Below, piece after piece: positions 11,111-24,700 of a DNA stretch of 64,000 nt. The position numbers and the translations under genes were made by a program. Numbering within the stretch: position 1 is the first letter of the stretch; every line of letters begins with the position of its first letter. Below the pieces are notes generated by a model. It did not search any database and was not told where the DNA came from. It saw only the letters and a program-made list of their open reading frames with translations. The DNA comes from Trochalopteron elliotii (Eukaryota; Chordata; Aves; Passeriformes; Leiothrichidae), in the NCBI GenBank assembly GCA_024734555.1, contig JANPWX010000108.1, positions 2,589,376 through 2,653,375 on the forward strand, given 5' to 3'.

Positions 11111-14100
11111 TTATTAAACTGTTACGTGCTATTAATGGGTTAATCTAGGAGACATGGCAAGGACAGATGAATAAAACTAATGTTTTAGCTGCTGTTTTCA
11201 GTATCTACTTAGAGAGGGATGTTCTTGTTTAACCAAGCAGGGCTGCATAGGCAAACTTACATATATCCACTACAGACACTGAACTCATTGCAGATCCCCG
11301 CTCTTCAGAAGGTGTGAACCTGAGCTGCAGGTAAAATATTGTACACCATCTCTGAGCTGCAATTAAGGGAATTCATATGTTTTATGGTGTGCTTCTGCTG
11401 AAGCTACGAGCAAAATAAATGACTGAATGAATAAAGTCTCTTTATGTCAGTGGAGACCAAATTATCTAACAAATTAGCAATAAATACCTTGCTAAATTAA
11501 ATCTTCTTTTCTTCAAATAGCCACAAGGAGTGTGAACATTCAGCAGCAAGCTAAGTGCCTAAAAACAAAGACATCTCAGACAAATGCCAAAAATTACAAA
11601 CAAGGTATCATTTAACATCCTGATACTCAGATAAGAGTATATGAATGTGGTTCAGACTTTACATAAGCATTCTCTTTTCTCTTTGAAGGAAATCAAAGGC
11701 ACATCTCAAAGCAAAATGGTGCTTCAAGTCGAAATTATTATACTAATGAAATAGGATTTTATAGTGAAATATGCTTGTATGTTTCTATACAATACCTGCT
11801 TCCTCTCAATGAGATACAACCTACCACTCACAATAGTACATTGCCCATAGCTATTTTTTCTTCTCCCCTATGGATATACACATAGATGTATGCATGCTTT
11901 CCTATCTAACATGGAGATACTCTCATCCAGTGCTTTCACACATCCTCAAGGGCTTTTTCAACTAATGGAACATGCTGCATCCTTAGGCTGACATGAAATA
12001 TTCAACAACTTACAGAGGTTATGCAATCCTTTTTTTTATATGTAATTAAACTACTCTGCTTTACATGCATTAAAAAATTCATAAACACTTCACTCAGTTA
12101 AATTTACTAGTACAATGGAGTCACTCCCTGCAAACACTGTATAACTTTCTCATGGTGGCAGGAACCTTTTTTTTTCCTTTCTGCCAGAATAACGTGAAGG
12201 CACTGATGTGAAAATTGTCATCCTTTTGTACCTTTTTTTTCTTATTACAGAAGCAACAGTGTCTGGAGCAAGTTGTCTGTAAACACTAATCCAACTGATT
12301 TACTGGATGTCTTGTCCCCTCATCTGTTTTCCCCCATATGTCCTATGCTCGTTTGCCAGAGACAACTCTGCTGTGGGTCTCCATCTGAAGGCTGACTCCC
12401 AAGCTATCACCAAACCAGGTGTATTGCAGCTGAATTTTTTCAGACTACTTTTTGAGCAGGAAAATTAATATAAGCCCCTTTCCAGAACCACCAATTTTCA
12501 TATGGTTTTCTAGACTTTTCTTATTTTTTCAGGTTTTGCTAAAAATGCCCAGTGGGTTCAATGGTTTTTGGTGGGTGTGGGACACACCTGGATGCACAAG
12601 CAGGTAGGCAGAAAAACTAAATCTTTTTGGCCTTGAGAAAGCCAACCTAGGAAAGAGAAGAGATATAAAATCCTGTTCAGGCCAAACTACAGCTATTAAC
12701 TAAGAGGGCACGGGAATAGAGATCCCACTGTGGAGAGCCACTCTATCGTGGACTGGTAATTCTGTAATTGTACAAGTGCTTTTCTTGTTCCAGTTACTGC
12801 TAGAAACAGGATATAGGCTAACTGATTCTATGGACTGATCAAAAAGGACAGAAATATTTCCATCTCTTATACAACATAAAAATTAAAAAAAAAAAAAGGA
12901 AAGAGGAAATAGTAAATAGTTCTCCAAGCAGAAGTACTGTTGGGTTCTGGTTTGCCTGGTATCTGATATATTTAAGACTTCACCTAGTCTGTCATAATGA
13001 ATTAAGATTGACTGGTAGCTTCAAAAATTATTAGACAGTGAACAAACGGAGAGGTGAACACAGAGGTGGATAGGCAAGACAAAAATACCTCTCCTCTCCA
13101 ATCTATACCTAATCAAAGTTTAATTAAAGTTTCTCATGAAAGTCACCTGGATGAGAATCCTGATTTATGCTCCCATGATTTAATCATATAATCATCTGAC
13201 TTTCTGACTGAGAAGTTTAACTGTTATTCTAAGTGTAGAGCAATCCCACTAAGTTTCTTCCCTAAGCATCAAAAGTCCTCAGGTGCTGGTTTTCCAAGCT
13301 GAGAATAATATTTTAGAAATAAGTATGTCATAGATTTTATTTCCTCCCCTATGATGATTTTTTCCCCCATTACTAAGTTACATGAATGAATATGTTCTGT
13401 TCATAAAGAGTGACCACACAAGGCAATTCATAAGTCAGAGACAAATCCTGAAATCCGTTACCAGAAGCTCCCTCACTTTTCTTTTTCTTTCAGCTTTTCC
13501 TCTTTAGCTACATTTTAAAATCAGAATAATGTTTTTTTAAGGTCCTTATTGACTTTGTACTGAGTAAGAGTGATGGAGAGGTTGTTCTGGGGGAGGGCAA
13601 GAGAGGGCACAAACCCATGCAGGGCTGTTCCTGGACCTCAATAAAAAGGGCTTGACAACAAAAGTATCAATAATATAATTGCTTTAATAAGACAGACTAG
13701 AAAGAAATATAAGTAGTGAATAGATGTTATGTTCTTTCAGACAGAGGGGACAGGTGTTCATACAGCATCAGAGCTAAGACTGAATGGAATTTCCTCATAA
13801 TGCTATGGAGAGCTGATCATGCCTATGGAGGGAAGGTCTCCCTTGTCTGCCATTTGAGCAATTGTATAATACAATAATCGTACTGTGTGCAAGAAAACTA
13901 CCGTATTCCTACAGGATGCTCACACATTAACTTCTAGCTACCCTTTTTTTAGATGAAGTCAAGGCCAAGTAGGTGCTGTGATCAACAGAGTCAGGTGGGA
14001 GCTGCATGCAGGTTCCCCTGGTACCATGAGCTGTTGGAGCTCATCCATTGACTAATGGACATAGATGGCACAACAGTGCCTGTAGGCCACGCTGGACATT

Positions 14101-16346
14101 CAGCCCACTGCATACTGGCCTGTGCCTGCTCAGGTGTACTGTGGCTCACCCCCTCCTCAATGAGCAGTGCTCTCCTGATCAAGTTCAATGTACACCACCC
14201 CTTGATCCATGTAGAGTTTACCTTTCCCAAAGCTATAACTTGCATATTATATTGATAACTGAGGGGCTTCTCAAACCCTAAGTATGAGCCTTAACAGAGC
14301 AGATGAATCCTATCCAAGATCACCGACTCCTTGAACGCAAAGTCTTCAGCAAAGCTCCCTGTACAGATGTGTGTCTTTTAAGGTTTTCCTCTGCACCTTC
14401 CATTTAAAAATAAATTGGTACATATGAAGTGTGCATGAATCATTTAAAAATGTCACCAGGGAGTTACATTAAAGGGTAATGTAATACTCTGTAGAAATTA
14501 GAAATAAATCCCCTAGCACAGAAAACTGCTGTACTGCAGAACAGCAATTACAAGCAAACAAAGGGAAACAATAAGATTCTTGAATATTCTGGCTGTATCT
14601 CCAAACCTAATTAGTTCAGCCTTGAACAACATCAAAGAGTGCTTCATTAATGAACCTCTGAATCATCTGTACTCATCTGTGACTGATAACCATGACTCAG
14701 TTCTACCAGTGACGAGGATGAGGTGGTTTGGTAATAAAGACATTAAATTGCCCACTATCTCCAGGCTCTGCCATGAGCTTGCACAGGCAGGCTGTCATCT
14801 CTGCATCTCAGTTCTTCAGTGAAAGGCAGTACTCCTCACTACTGTGACATTTTTATTTCTCATGGAATGGATCATGCATTGCAATGAGCCTTGAGCCCAG
14901 CAGATTCTCCTAGGTAGTCCTGGAGCACTTGAGAATTCAGAGAAAGCATTCACAGATGGGGGTCGTCAAATACAGAATGACCTAATGCTCCATATATTTC
15001 ACAAGGAAGAGATTTTGGAAGTGCCTAAGTTGTAGCAGTTGGAAAAACAGGAGCATGGTTTTAAGGAAATTATATTTAGGAGTTTATAGGAAAGGAATGA
15101 ATAAAGGGGAAGAAATAGTGAGCAAAGCTAAGCTTAAATGAAGAGAGAAAAGACTGGGATAACTCAGGGAAAGAAAATAAAGCTGCTATCAGATTGTGTG
15201 GAGGGAGATTAATGAGAAAAATTAACAGAATTATTCTGATAGGGAAACCAGAGAAAGGTGTTTAATGAACAGAGGAAAAAACTACCTCAGATAGTTAATT
15301 AAAACAGTACTGCTCCTGTATGATACTAGGTAAAACTAATAACTACAGATGCTGTTGTATTCAGAATTACACTGATGACAACAGTACATTTTGGCTGCTT
15401 CTTTTCTTACAGAGACACATCAATAATGCATACTTTAATTACATTCAACTACAGTATCTATGTATTAGAGCAGTGACACTTTGGTGATGGATAGAGATGT
15501 CCAACAGTTTGTCATTTTGCCGAGTACAGTACAGGGACAAGCCTAACTTATGTGTGTAAGTGCTAATAAGTGCTATTCTCTAAAGGAAAACTTGGATGTA
15601 TACATTAAAAAGTGCATTTCATTGAATATTAGGAAGTCTCAAAGATAAATACTAGGATGAATTCTGACCTTCTCATTGTAACTAAGATATACTGTTAGAT
15701 GTATCTGAAGCACAAACAGTCCAAAGAGTGACAACAAAAAAGAAAAAAGAGCGGATGCCTCTATGACAAAAATGTTGCAAAATCAAAGATCTGCTGACCT
15801 GAAAATTAGCAAAAATAATGAAAATATAACACTTCAGGAAAACATTATTACAGTTTCAGGAATTTACATACTCTAAGCAGATTTATCTGATTTTTTTAAT
15901 GCTCTCGTAAGTCCATCATGAAAACAAACCTGCAGCTGTCTTTACATCACATATTTTCAAGTGGCATCAACAATTATGCCCAGGTTTTGTTGCATATTGG
16001 CATATAACCCTGACACTGCTCTACTGCTAACACACTTTTCACAATACAAGAATGGTAAGATTGCCTGCCTGAGAAGCTGTCAGGCAAAATCCTGTTTACT
16101 CTAGCATGTCATAAAATCCAAGTATAACAAACTTTTCTGTCAGTTTTAGATTTTGAATATAGCTGAATCTGACATCAGTTCCCTATATAACAAATTTTGA
16201 CTGTCAGTTTAGATATTTTAAAATTTACTTGTTGTGAAACTAAATTGAGATAGCAATGTTGGCTTTTGATTTCTTTTAAGTATGAAATCTAAGGTTAAAA
16301 TTTCTTCAACCACAAGTACTCTAACTGGAGACGAGTAACTGATTGC
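11111..16346. other. Unannotated AT-rich sequence
   Basis: About 5 kb without recognisable repeat or gene. The stretch at about 13990-14280 is more GC-rich than its surroundings and open in several frames on both strands, which suggests an old unidentified repeat or pseudogene. I cannot name it. Confidence 0.45.
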
Positions 16347-17030
16347 TGTTTGACACCTTGTCCTAGGGTGACTATGTATCCCCAAATCGTCTGTTCTGTG
16401 TTCTGTACCTTTAAGACTGGTTCTGAGAGTGAGCAGAGAAAGAAGAAGCGCGCAGTTTGTTTTGAGAAACAAACTCACTCCTCTGAATCTGCTCTCGTCC
16501 TTGGGACTGTGTGGTTTTTTTTTTTTTTTTTCCTTCGTCGGATGCACAGAGGGCCGCCAGAGAGAGTTTTTTTCTCCTTTTGTTAGTCTAGCTAGCTGAG
16601 GCAAAGAAGCTTTCCTGGACTGTTTTTTTTTATTATTTTATTTTTCTTTGGGACTGTTTAAATCTGCTCTAGACTGAAAAACCCAGAGAAGCACCGGGAT
16701 CTTGCACCCGTGGCCCACCGGGCCGGGGCTCGGCATCTTCCAGCACTGAAGGGACTGATAAACAGACTCCTGACACGGACTCTCAGTTTTGCCATCTCTC
16801 TCTAGAGCAGCGAGAGGTTTTATTGTTTCATATTATTATTATTGTTATTATTATTATTCATTCTTTATGCTTGTGGGCATTTTGTTTGTTAAATAAATAA
16901 GGCTTTTTTTCCACTCTTCTCTGGGGAGTTATTTCCCCGGACCGGCTGGGGGGAGGGGCTGTTTGGATTTGCTTTTCAGAGGAACCCCATTCGGAGATTT
17001 CCTCCCAAATTTGCCCTAAACCAAGACACA
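16347..17030 (+). mobile_element. ERV solo LTR (CpG-rich, plus strand)
   Basis: The segment opens with TGTTTGACACCTTGTCC and closes with CCCTAAACCAAGACACA. The two ends are imperfect inverted copies (CTTGTCCTAGGG against CTTGGTTTAGGG), as expected for LTR termini. It is much richer in CpG than its flanks (for example 16440-16560 and 16690-16790). It carries an AATAAA signal at 16892-16897 followed by a T-rich stretch, and includes a (TTA)n run at about 16832-16860. No internal retroviral sequence follows. I could not find a matching target-site duplication, so the ends may be off by a few bases or the duplication has decayed. The minus-strand frame at 16218-16604 is antisense to it. Confidence 0.75.
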
Positions 17031-18061
17031 CCTGAAACAGTCCTGCATGGCAGGAATAGAAGTTATTTATTACTTTTCTTTTTCTTTTCAGCTTTTAATT
17101 TTTTTTCTTTTTGCTTGACTGCAGACAAACACCTGCTTTTCAGATTTTGCTTCTAGTGAGAAAGATATTTATTTAAATGCAAAATACTGGAGGTGGACTG
17201 TATAGGCTATGCCTGTGACATCTGGTAGGAGAATTTCCAAGGTCATCTTCAGGACATGATGGTATACAGCTTGTGTTGGCCTAGAGGCTGTCTTGTGTGG
17301 AGGTAGGAGTTTTGAAGAGTGGCTGCTTTTGTACAGTTGGGCATCTGGTCCCTGGCCCTCCCTCCAGTCCTTGCAACAACTTCATATTGTGGAGCTTCCC
17401 ACACCCACAGGTTGTCCTCATGGACTTCTGGGGTCTGATGTAGCTCAGGGCCCACCACACCCTCATGCCCAGAATCCCTTTAAAATGGCCAAACGATAAG
17501 ATGCAGCTTTTCCATTTCTGGGTGCTAGTGATGTTAATTCAAGGGTTAACTGCCAGGAGGGAGTCCTTCCCTTCCTTGCTGCACAGAAATTTTGATGCTG
17601 GACAACCCAGACCTCTACAGAGGCCAGAGCCTCACTCATGATGAACATGATCAATTGTGTTAGAAACATTGTTCAGAGAGGGCTGCATGACATAGAATGG
17701 CCCCACCAGGGACAGTCAGCACATGATACTTTCAGGCCCCCTACTTCTGCCATGCACTAACCCCCTTGGCAACCCTCCAGATTTCTGCCAAACTTCTCTA
17801 GTCCTTCAGCTAAGCTTCCGTATGTGCTTCAATCCCTGCAAAGTCCAAGTCATAGAAGGCAAGACCGCTCTTCATATGGAGAAATCTCCATGGGGGTGTC
17901 TCATATGGGGTCACAGAGACCCCATGACAAAATGGCAGCATGAACAGCACCCCTGATTACGGATCACACAAGGTTTTCCCACTCCCCTTCTGGGATCTGG
18001 GTCTTCAAAGCCCTCCTCACCTCCTAGCTCACAGCTGAGTGAAACGTTTGCAGGCATTGTG
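17031..18061. other. Unannotated sequence between two LTRs
   Basis: Moderately GC-rich, with short overlapping frames on both strands and no recognised product. It may include older transposon-derived sequence that I cannot classify. Confidence 0.4.
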
Positions 18062-18067
18062 GAGTCA

Positions 18068-18467
18068 TGTTGCGGTGCGTGATTTAGGTTTTTGAATTTG
18101 TATTTGTATTTTGTTTATTTGTCTGTACTTGGTTTGTTTCATTCCAAAATACCCTACCCCCCTACCCCTGTACCCTGATAACACCTGGTATCACCCTGAT
18201 GTAACCACTCCCTCCCTTTTCCCCATTGGCCCCAAGTTTCTTCCCTGCCCAGGCTGCTCCCTGGGTACTTAAGGGGGAAACGAAGGCTGAGAAGTTGCTC
18301 TGGCACGTGGCTCTGCCACAAGAATAAACCCTTCTCCACACACGCCAGAGTCCGCTTCTTCCTTCCAAGCCTGAAACCACGCACAAACTGAGATGGAAGG
18401 ACCCACAAACTGTCCTTTTATGGTGGTATCTACTGCTTAGCTGGTAAGCAGCCACAGAGCCACTTCA
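18068..18467 (+). mobile_element. ERV solo LTR with 6-bp target-site duplication
   Basis: A 400-bp unit begins TGTTGCGGTGCG and ends CCACTTCA. It is flanked by the exact hexamer GAGTCA at 18062-18067 and 18468-18473. Six-base duplications are usual for class II (alpha/beta-retrovirus-like, ERVK-type) integrations. Internal signals fit an LTR: a TATA-like TACTTAAG at 18266-18273 and AATAAA at 18323-18328, 57 bases further on. It also contains CpG sites that are rare in the flanks. There is no adjacent gag or pol, so it is a solo LTR. The minus-strand frames at 18154-18455 are antisense LTR sequence. The element seems relatively young because its duplication is still perfect. Confidence 0.82.
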
Positions 18468-21400
18468 GAGTCATGCATGGCCCTGATGGAGCCTGTGGTG
18501 CTGTTTGTGCAAGGAAGCTCTCCTATCAATGGAGTGTTGAGACACTTCTGTGTCTATGAGTGCTCACAGCCTGTGCCAAATTCTAGTTGCTTTTAGACAC
18601 ATGTAAGCTGCTAAATCTAGGAAACTTCTGTGTGCAAAGAGATGTTTGGAGAAGAAACTACTACTAGAGAGTGTTAGCTTTCAGACAACTTTTTGGGGTA
18701 CAGAGTTTCCTGACTCCTGCAACCTACTTCCCACCTTTGTTGCTGCATTTCTGAGAGATACCTCTAGGCTATCACCTGATGTCAGTGTGGAAACATTGCA
18801 GAAAACTGAGCCAGATCTTATTGCTTATGCCCCTTCTACCATTGAGATATCCCAGACCAGTCAGTGAACTAGAAGGGACCACAGGAGATGTAAATCCTAG
18901 ACTTGTTGTTTGTAAGGCCAAGACTTTTGACACCAGTGGACCAAACATGAAAAGTCTCTATTGGAAGCTGTCTATTTAAAGGAAACTTTCAGTGCTGAAG
19001 AGATCTTAAAGGAAGTTGGTTTATGTCAGTCTTGTTAGTCTCTGAGAGGGAACTGGATATCTAATATTCATTTAGTTTTACTTTACTTCACTCCTCAAGT
19101 AAAATTGTCTTATGGTCAAGTTTCTTCTCCTTTCATTTCCAGACTACAAGAACCATCAATCAGACACAAATGTGGCTTTGTCCCCTCTATCAGAGCACTG
19201 TAACATCTTATTTTATACATGCTCTCTCATCTTTCCTTGAAAGCCCATTCATGTTGGCTTTTGTTTTTGTTGAACATCCTCAATCTTTCCCTTCTACAAG
19301 TCTAAGCTCAGAGAACTTGAAGCATTTATCATCATGTGAGATTGCACTGGAGTGATGTGAGGTGTTACCACTGAATAATTTTTTATTCTCAGTAATCCAT
19401 CATATGAAGTCAGACAGTGTAAGCACCACGAGTTTTGTGTGGCAGCAATAAAGTTCTGCAGTGCCAGAAAAATAAGATGAAAAGATCATATAGTAAATCT
19501 TGTAATTCTTTATTCATCTTTAACCTTGAATATAAATACTAGATGGACTCCTCTCCCCATATTGAGGTAGTGAAAAAAGAGAGGTCACTTTTTGCGAATG
19601 AAAAGGAAGATACTGGTGGCTAAAATCTTCTAGTACTTTTTCCTGTCAATAGTATTCCAGACAGAATACAAATTCAACAAGACCAGAATTTTTGGCGAGT
19701 GAGACATGGTAGTAGATGCATGGAATTGCAGTGAGTTTGTGGGGGGAAAACGACTGATCAGCTCAAGCTATTTCATGTGGAGTGGAAGTCCACTAGAACA
19801 GACAAATGCTAAAATGGATGGGTGTCTTCTCTTCTGTATGACTCCCTCCTGGGAACTAAAAGTACAATTAGGACAAAAAATGCTGTTCTCAAAAAGGTAA
19901 AATAGTCATTCAGTGTTCAAGTGAGCAGAAAAAAAAAGTGTTTTGTAAAGATTGCTTCATTCTCTGCAGTTCTTGTGGTGCAGAATCACTCAATATTTGC
20001 TCTGTCATTTATGTCTAAGACAAATATTTTAATCAAAATATTATTCTCAATGAAGTTTAAACATAGAACCAAGGAAGGTTAAAAACCATCTCATGACATG
20101 AATATTTGATATTAAAAATAAATCTTGTAGAAATAAAAGCTGTATGAAAAGTACAATTTGAAGCAAACAAATTTGAAACAAACACATAAACCATCACTTA
20201 CAAGAGCCAGGATTATCGATATCCTTCAGATTTAAAAGGATAAGTTGCTCTCTACAGCAATACAACCTGAAAATGTTGCAGCTCCTATCCACTAGGAAAC
20301 GACCGAGGGAATCATTATTGGACTGTAAGGCTGGAGTCATAGGGACACATGTTCCTTAATGCACTCTAAGAAAATCACGAAGCAGAGGGAAGAGTATAGA
20401 AGGAAACACAGTAGGTGGTTGGCCCAACAGTGGTTGCTATTTTTGCTTCCTTCCATGGTCAATGGAGAGAGGAAGAGGGTCCTTCCAGGCCAGCTGGGAA
20501 CAGGAACCTGCGATCATTTGTTCTGCATTGTCCACACCTCCACTGCCTTAATCTAAGAGCTGCATTAAAAACTTACAAAAGGGGAAAAAAGCAGAGAAAC
20601 GAACAAAGTATGAAAATGGATAGAGAGCAACAGAGAGGGAGTACAAGCCAGAAGGGCACTTGAATGAGGAGAAGACCAACAGTTACACAGCAACTTGGTG
20701 TTTCTTCTCTCAATAGGAGAGAGTAGAGTTAATGCTTTATCTTGCAAGAGATGAGGAACCAGTCGAGGATGTCAGATCTCATGTTAACTGTAGTTTGGGG
20801 CAGAATTGAATGAATGTTTCAAGCTGGACAATTGAAAGAAGAAGATGTTCAGTGAGAGAGACTAGAGACTGTAAACTCAGAAAAAAACGAAAGAACTAAA
20901 AATGACATGAAGTTTTGCTGGTAGAGATGTAAAGAAAAGGATGGATTTTGAAGGATGTTGAAAAAGTAAAGTTGACCATGAGAAGCCTAAGACAGGTCAG
21001 AGAACTGCACAGCTGATAATTTAAATTACTGGAAATACATCTGAAAGCCAGTGACAATTACATAAAAGAGAGACAGGAAGAAAGAAAATTCAGTTTTAGT
21101 TGTCTTAAGCTAAGGAAGTACAGGCCTAAACAATATTCTCATGTCTCCATCGTGAGGGTCACAGAGTATGACAAACCATGTACCTAGTGGTGGCTTTTAT
21201 CTTGCACTTAAACTTTAGGCAGATAGGGCCTCCTCCTGAAGGCTTTTAAAAGTATACTCTTCATTCCACTAGATATACAGGAGACATACAATTTACAAGA
21301 ACTGATGAGCTAGGAACAAAAAATTGAGGCAAAAATCTGGTTTCTGAGTTATTCAGTCTAGATTTGTGTACCTCATCCCGCTCCTCTCCCCCCCAATATT

Positions 21401-21731
21401 TGGGCAGAGGAGTAGACATAGGTCTATGAAGCAAGATTCCACAAAAGAAGGAGAATCAAAAATATATGCCAGCAATATGCTGACTGAGGAATAGACTGCA
21501 GAGCAGACAGGATATGACATTGAGGAGTGATAAAACAGGGAGAAGCTGATGAAAAGAGTTAGTGACAAGAGCAGGAAGAGATACTTTTGTACCTCAGTTA
21601 CTCAGAAGGATGATAATGCCTTCAAAAACAAGTCAAAATTTGACTTCAGTAGAGCTTAGCAGAGGATCCCAAGTTTTTTTGTGCCCTGGATATATCAGTT
21701 AAGCATGGAATGATTGTACCTTAGTAATTAA

Positions 21732-21784
21732 AGACAGATTTGAGTCATGTAAACCTGTTCCAGACAGGTTTGAGTCACATAAAC
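21732..21784. repeat. Short tandem duplication (30-bp period)
   Basis: AGACAGATTTGAGTCATGTA at 21732 recurs 30 bases later as AGACAGGTTTGAGTCACATA at 21762. Over 23 bases the two copies differ at three positions. It is a small local duplication with no known role. Confidence 0.75.
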
Positions 21785-24700
21785 TCAGATCCAGCTCTAA
21801 ATTTCCCTTGCCCACTTTGAAGGGTATTTCCATTTGGATTTGATTCAGTACCATTATTACTTTTAGTGGAACTCCAGTGCATATTGAGATCTGGAGATAT
21901 TTATAATTTTTAATGGCATTTTGATTCACATTTAATGCTTATTGAAGAAGGGGATGCATAGGATTTATTTGAATTGGAACTTATTTTGTCAGTGTAAGCT
22001 ATAGCACAATCAATTTGATCAGCTCATGTATACATTTGTCAATACTTTGAAGGTAAATGAAAGCTGATCATATAGATTAGAGAGTAAAATTTGGTTGCAG
22101 TTCTGTATACAAAACTACCCCTCTGCAAAGCATCAAAGACAACTTTAAGAACTGCTCTCTAAAGGAAGCAAATTTTTTTATTCCACAAGAAAACCGTGTT
22201 AGAAGCCTAATGCATCAGAGATGGTTCCTGTGGAAGTGTAGTTTGGTTAAAATCTGTTGAGAAAGTCAGTCTACCATGTTTTCACAGCAGTTTTCACTAT
22301 TCACTACTGTTATGGTGAACTGCAAAATAGCAGTGTATAATCACATCCTGCTCTGACGTAAAAATGGGATTTTTAAATTTAAAATAGCGGTTCTCACATT
22401 GCCTTCTCACCAGCAGAATATTTTAAGCAGTACTGCATACCATGGTGCTCCATGCTATGATCTGTAATACTAAAATTCAAAGAGTAAGGAAAGGAGATGC
22501 CTTAACTATGAAGTACATATGTTATTGATTATTTTACTCTAATGTCTTGACCTCCATAGGAACGTTGTCATAAGAAATCAGGTGTGATAGCTTTGAAATA
22601 GTATTTTATCAGTGGAAGCCTTTTTGGATTCAACCTGAAGAAAATACATGAGATCACCACACCTTTCAAAAAACCTCCAGTCTATCCCATTTGTGTTCAC
22701 TTAAAAGCAGTGGGAAGTAACTAAATGACACATCAATTTTTAATCAAAAATATTTTAGCTAAATATATTTCTTTGGGAAGCTACAACAAAATGAATTATA
22801 CAGTTCTTTCACTGTACAACTCAAAAGAGAATACTTAATAACATCATGCAGCAGGATCTGTGCTTGAATAGAGATTTTCACAGGATGTCTTAAGGAAAAT
22901 TACACATAAAGAGTAAAAACCCACAAATTTAGATCATTGAGTGGAAGCTAAGGAGAACAAATAAAATTTAGGGCTGGAATTATAATCAGAAATTGAATCA
23001 ACAGAACAAACCTCAGTAGGCAATATGCTCCAGATGTGAGAAATAGTACCCCAGCAAATCTCTAGCTTCCAACAAATGTTATCATACCATTAAAACAGCT
23101 GAAAAAAATAGCACAGTTATTACCATAGTGACATTCTGCCACATATGTGAACAAAAGGCAGTGGGTTGTGCTAGGTTAAAATAGCACAAGAGATGAAAAG
23201 TAATATAGCGCTTTTCATAACAGACATACTGGCTGAAAAATGGAATGATGAATGAGAAGATACTAAACTGTGGTAGTCTGTGTTGGTTAACATGTCTGTT
23301 GAGGTCCTTGTAACAAACCAAAAATTGACTAGTAACAATGATCCCAAAAGGAGTAAAGTTGCTGAACCTGTTGGTGTTTATGTATCAGATGATAATGCAG
23401 AACTGAGTTTTAACCTCAGCAAGCTTCTGAGACAGTGACTTCCCAAGTGGATCCATGGTTTTCTAGATAATTTATACATTGGTGTCATATAAATGTTATA
23501 TTTTCACTAACAAATAAATAATCACTCTGTCATAAGTAATAGAGCTGTCACCCACAAAATTTTGAACTCTCCCAATGCTCAGTAATTTAAATGAAAGTCT
23601 TTAATCAAAACTTTTAATCCTTTGAACACAATTGGGAAGGTATGCATCAGAAGCCAAATGTGGTATGACAAACACCTCTAACAATACTCCAATCCCATTG
23701 TGACTATGACAAAATATTCTCTCTTTTTTTGCCAGCAACCTGTAGCTGAGCTTTTCTAAGCTGGCCCTTTCTTCACTGCCTCTTGCACGAGGCTCAGACA
23801 CATGACCAGATTGCTGCAGGGTACAAGGTAAGTACCTGTCTGCTGAGAAGCCAGAGACACTGGTGCACATGTTCCTAGATGCACATATTCCATGGCAATG
23901 TGCAGGAAGCCCCTTGCTGCTATCCTTCCTCACAGGGGGCTACACTGGATGCTATTACATGGCATTTGTCTTGAGCTGGGTCATGTGTGTCAGCTCAGCC
24001 ACCCGGCTGTTACAGTGGCCATGTCTGAGCTGGGGCACTGACACTTCCACACTTCTTCTAGGCTGAGCTGATGATTGTGAGAGCTTCCCAGTTAATGCCA
24101 CAAAGCACTCAGGACAACAATCATTGTGTCTAGTGAGAAAAATCACAGATGTTAAAGTTGAGGAAACTTATCAGCAAACTAGTTGATTACTCTCCAAATT
24201 CAAAGAGTTGCTATTAGGGGAAAAATATCCCCACCAAACCCACAAAATTCTACAAATATTTATGGATGGAAAAAGAAAAGAGCAAAAAAATTCCTTTTCC
24301 TGTGAGGCTGAATGAGGCTGGAAAGCTGAAGGGACAGGAATTTTGCAGTGTTTCATCATTAACTTGGAGGGCCATGCTTTTGCCTCCTTACAGCCTGATA
24401 GGCGATATTAAATGGTTAAGGTAAGATGGTATCACATGAAAAATGGGTAATTCTATTTCCCTCTCTAGGTCTGATATGCTTTCCTTCGGAAGAGTGGCTT
24501 GCACAAAATCATGGAATATCAATGTTTAAAGCACAACAATTGAAGTTCTACTAAATCTGTGGTTACTTTTTGTCACGGTTAATCAGAATGTCAAAATTTA
24601 AGGGCAGTTGATTTACTAAAAGGGGAAAGAACATAAAAGATAGCATATTAAAATTTATATCAAAATGTCAATAAATCAGAGATGGAAAGCAAAACTTTGT

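Noticed and set aside
16218..16604. 128-codon minus-strand frame and the overlapping plus-strand frame
   Set aside because: Both lie largely within the LTR that starts at 16347; the poly-Lys/poly-Phe stretches come from a T-run.
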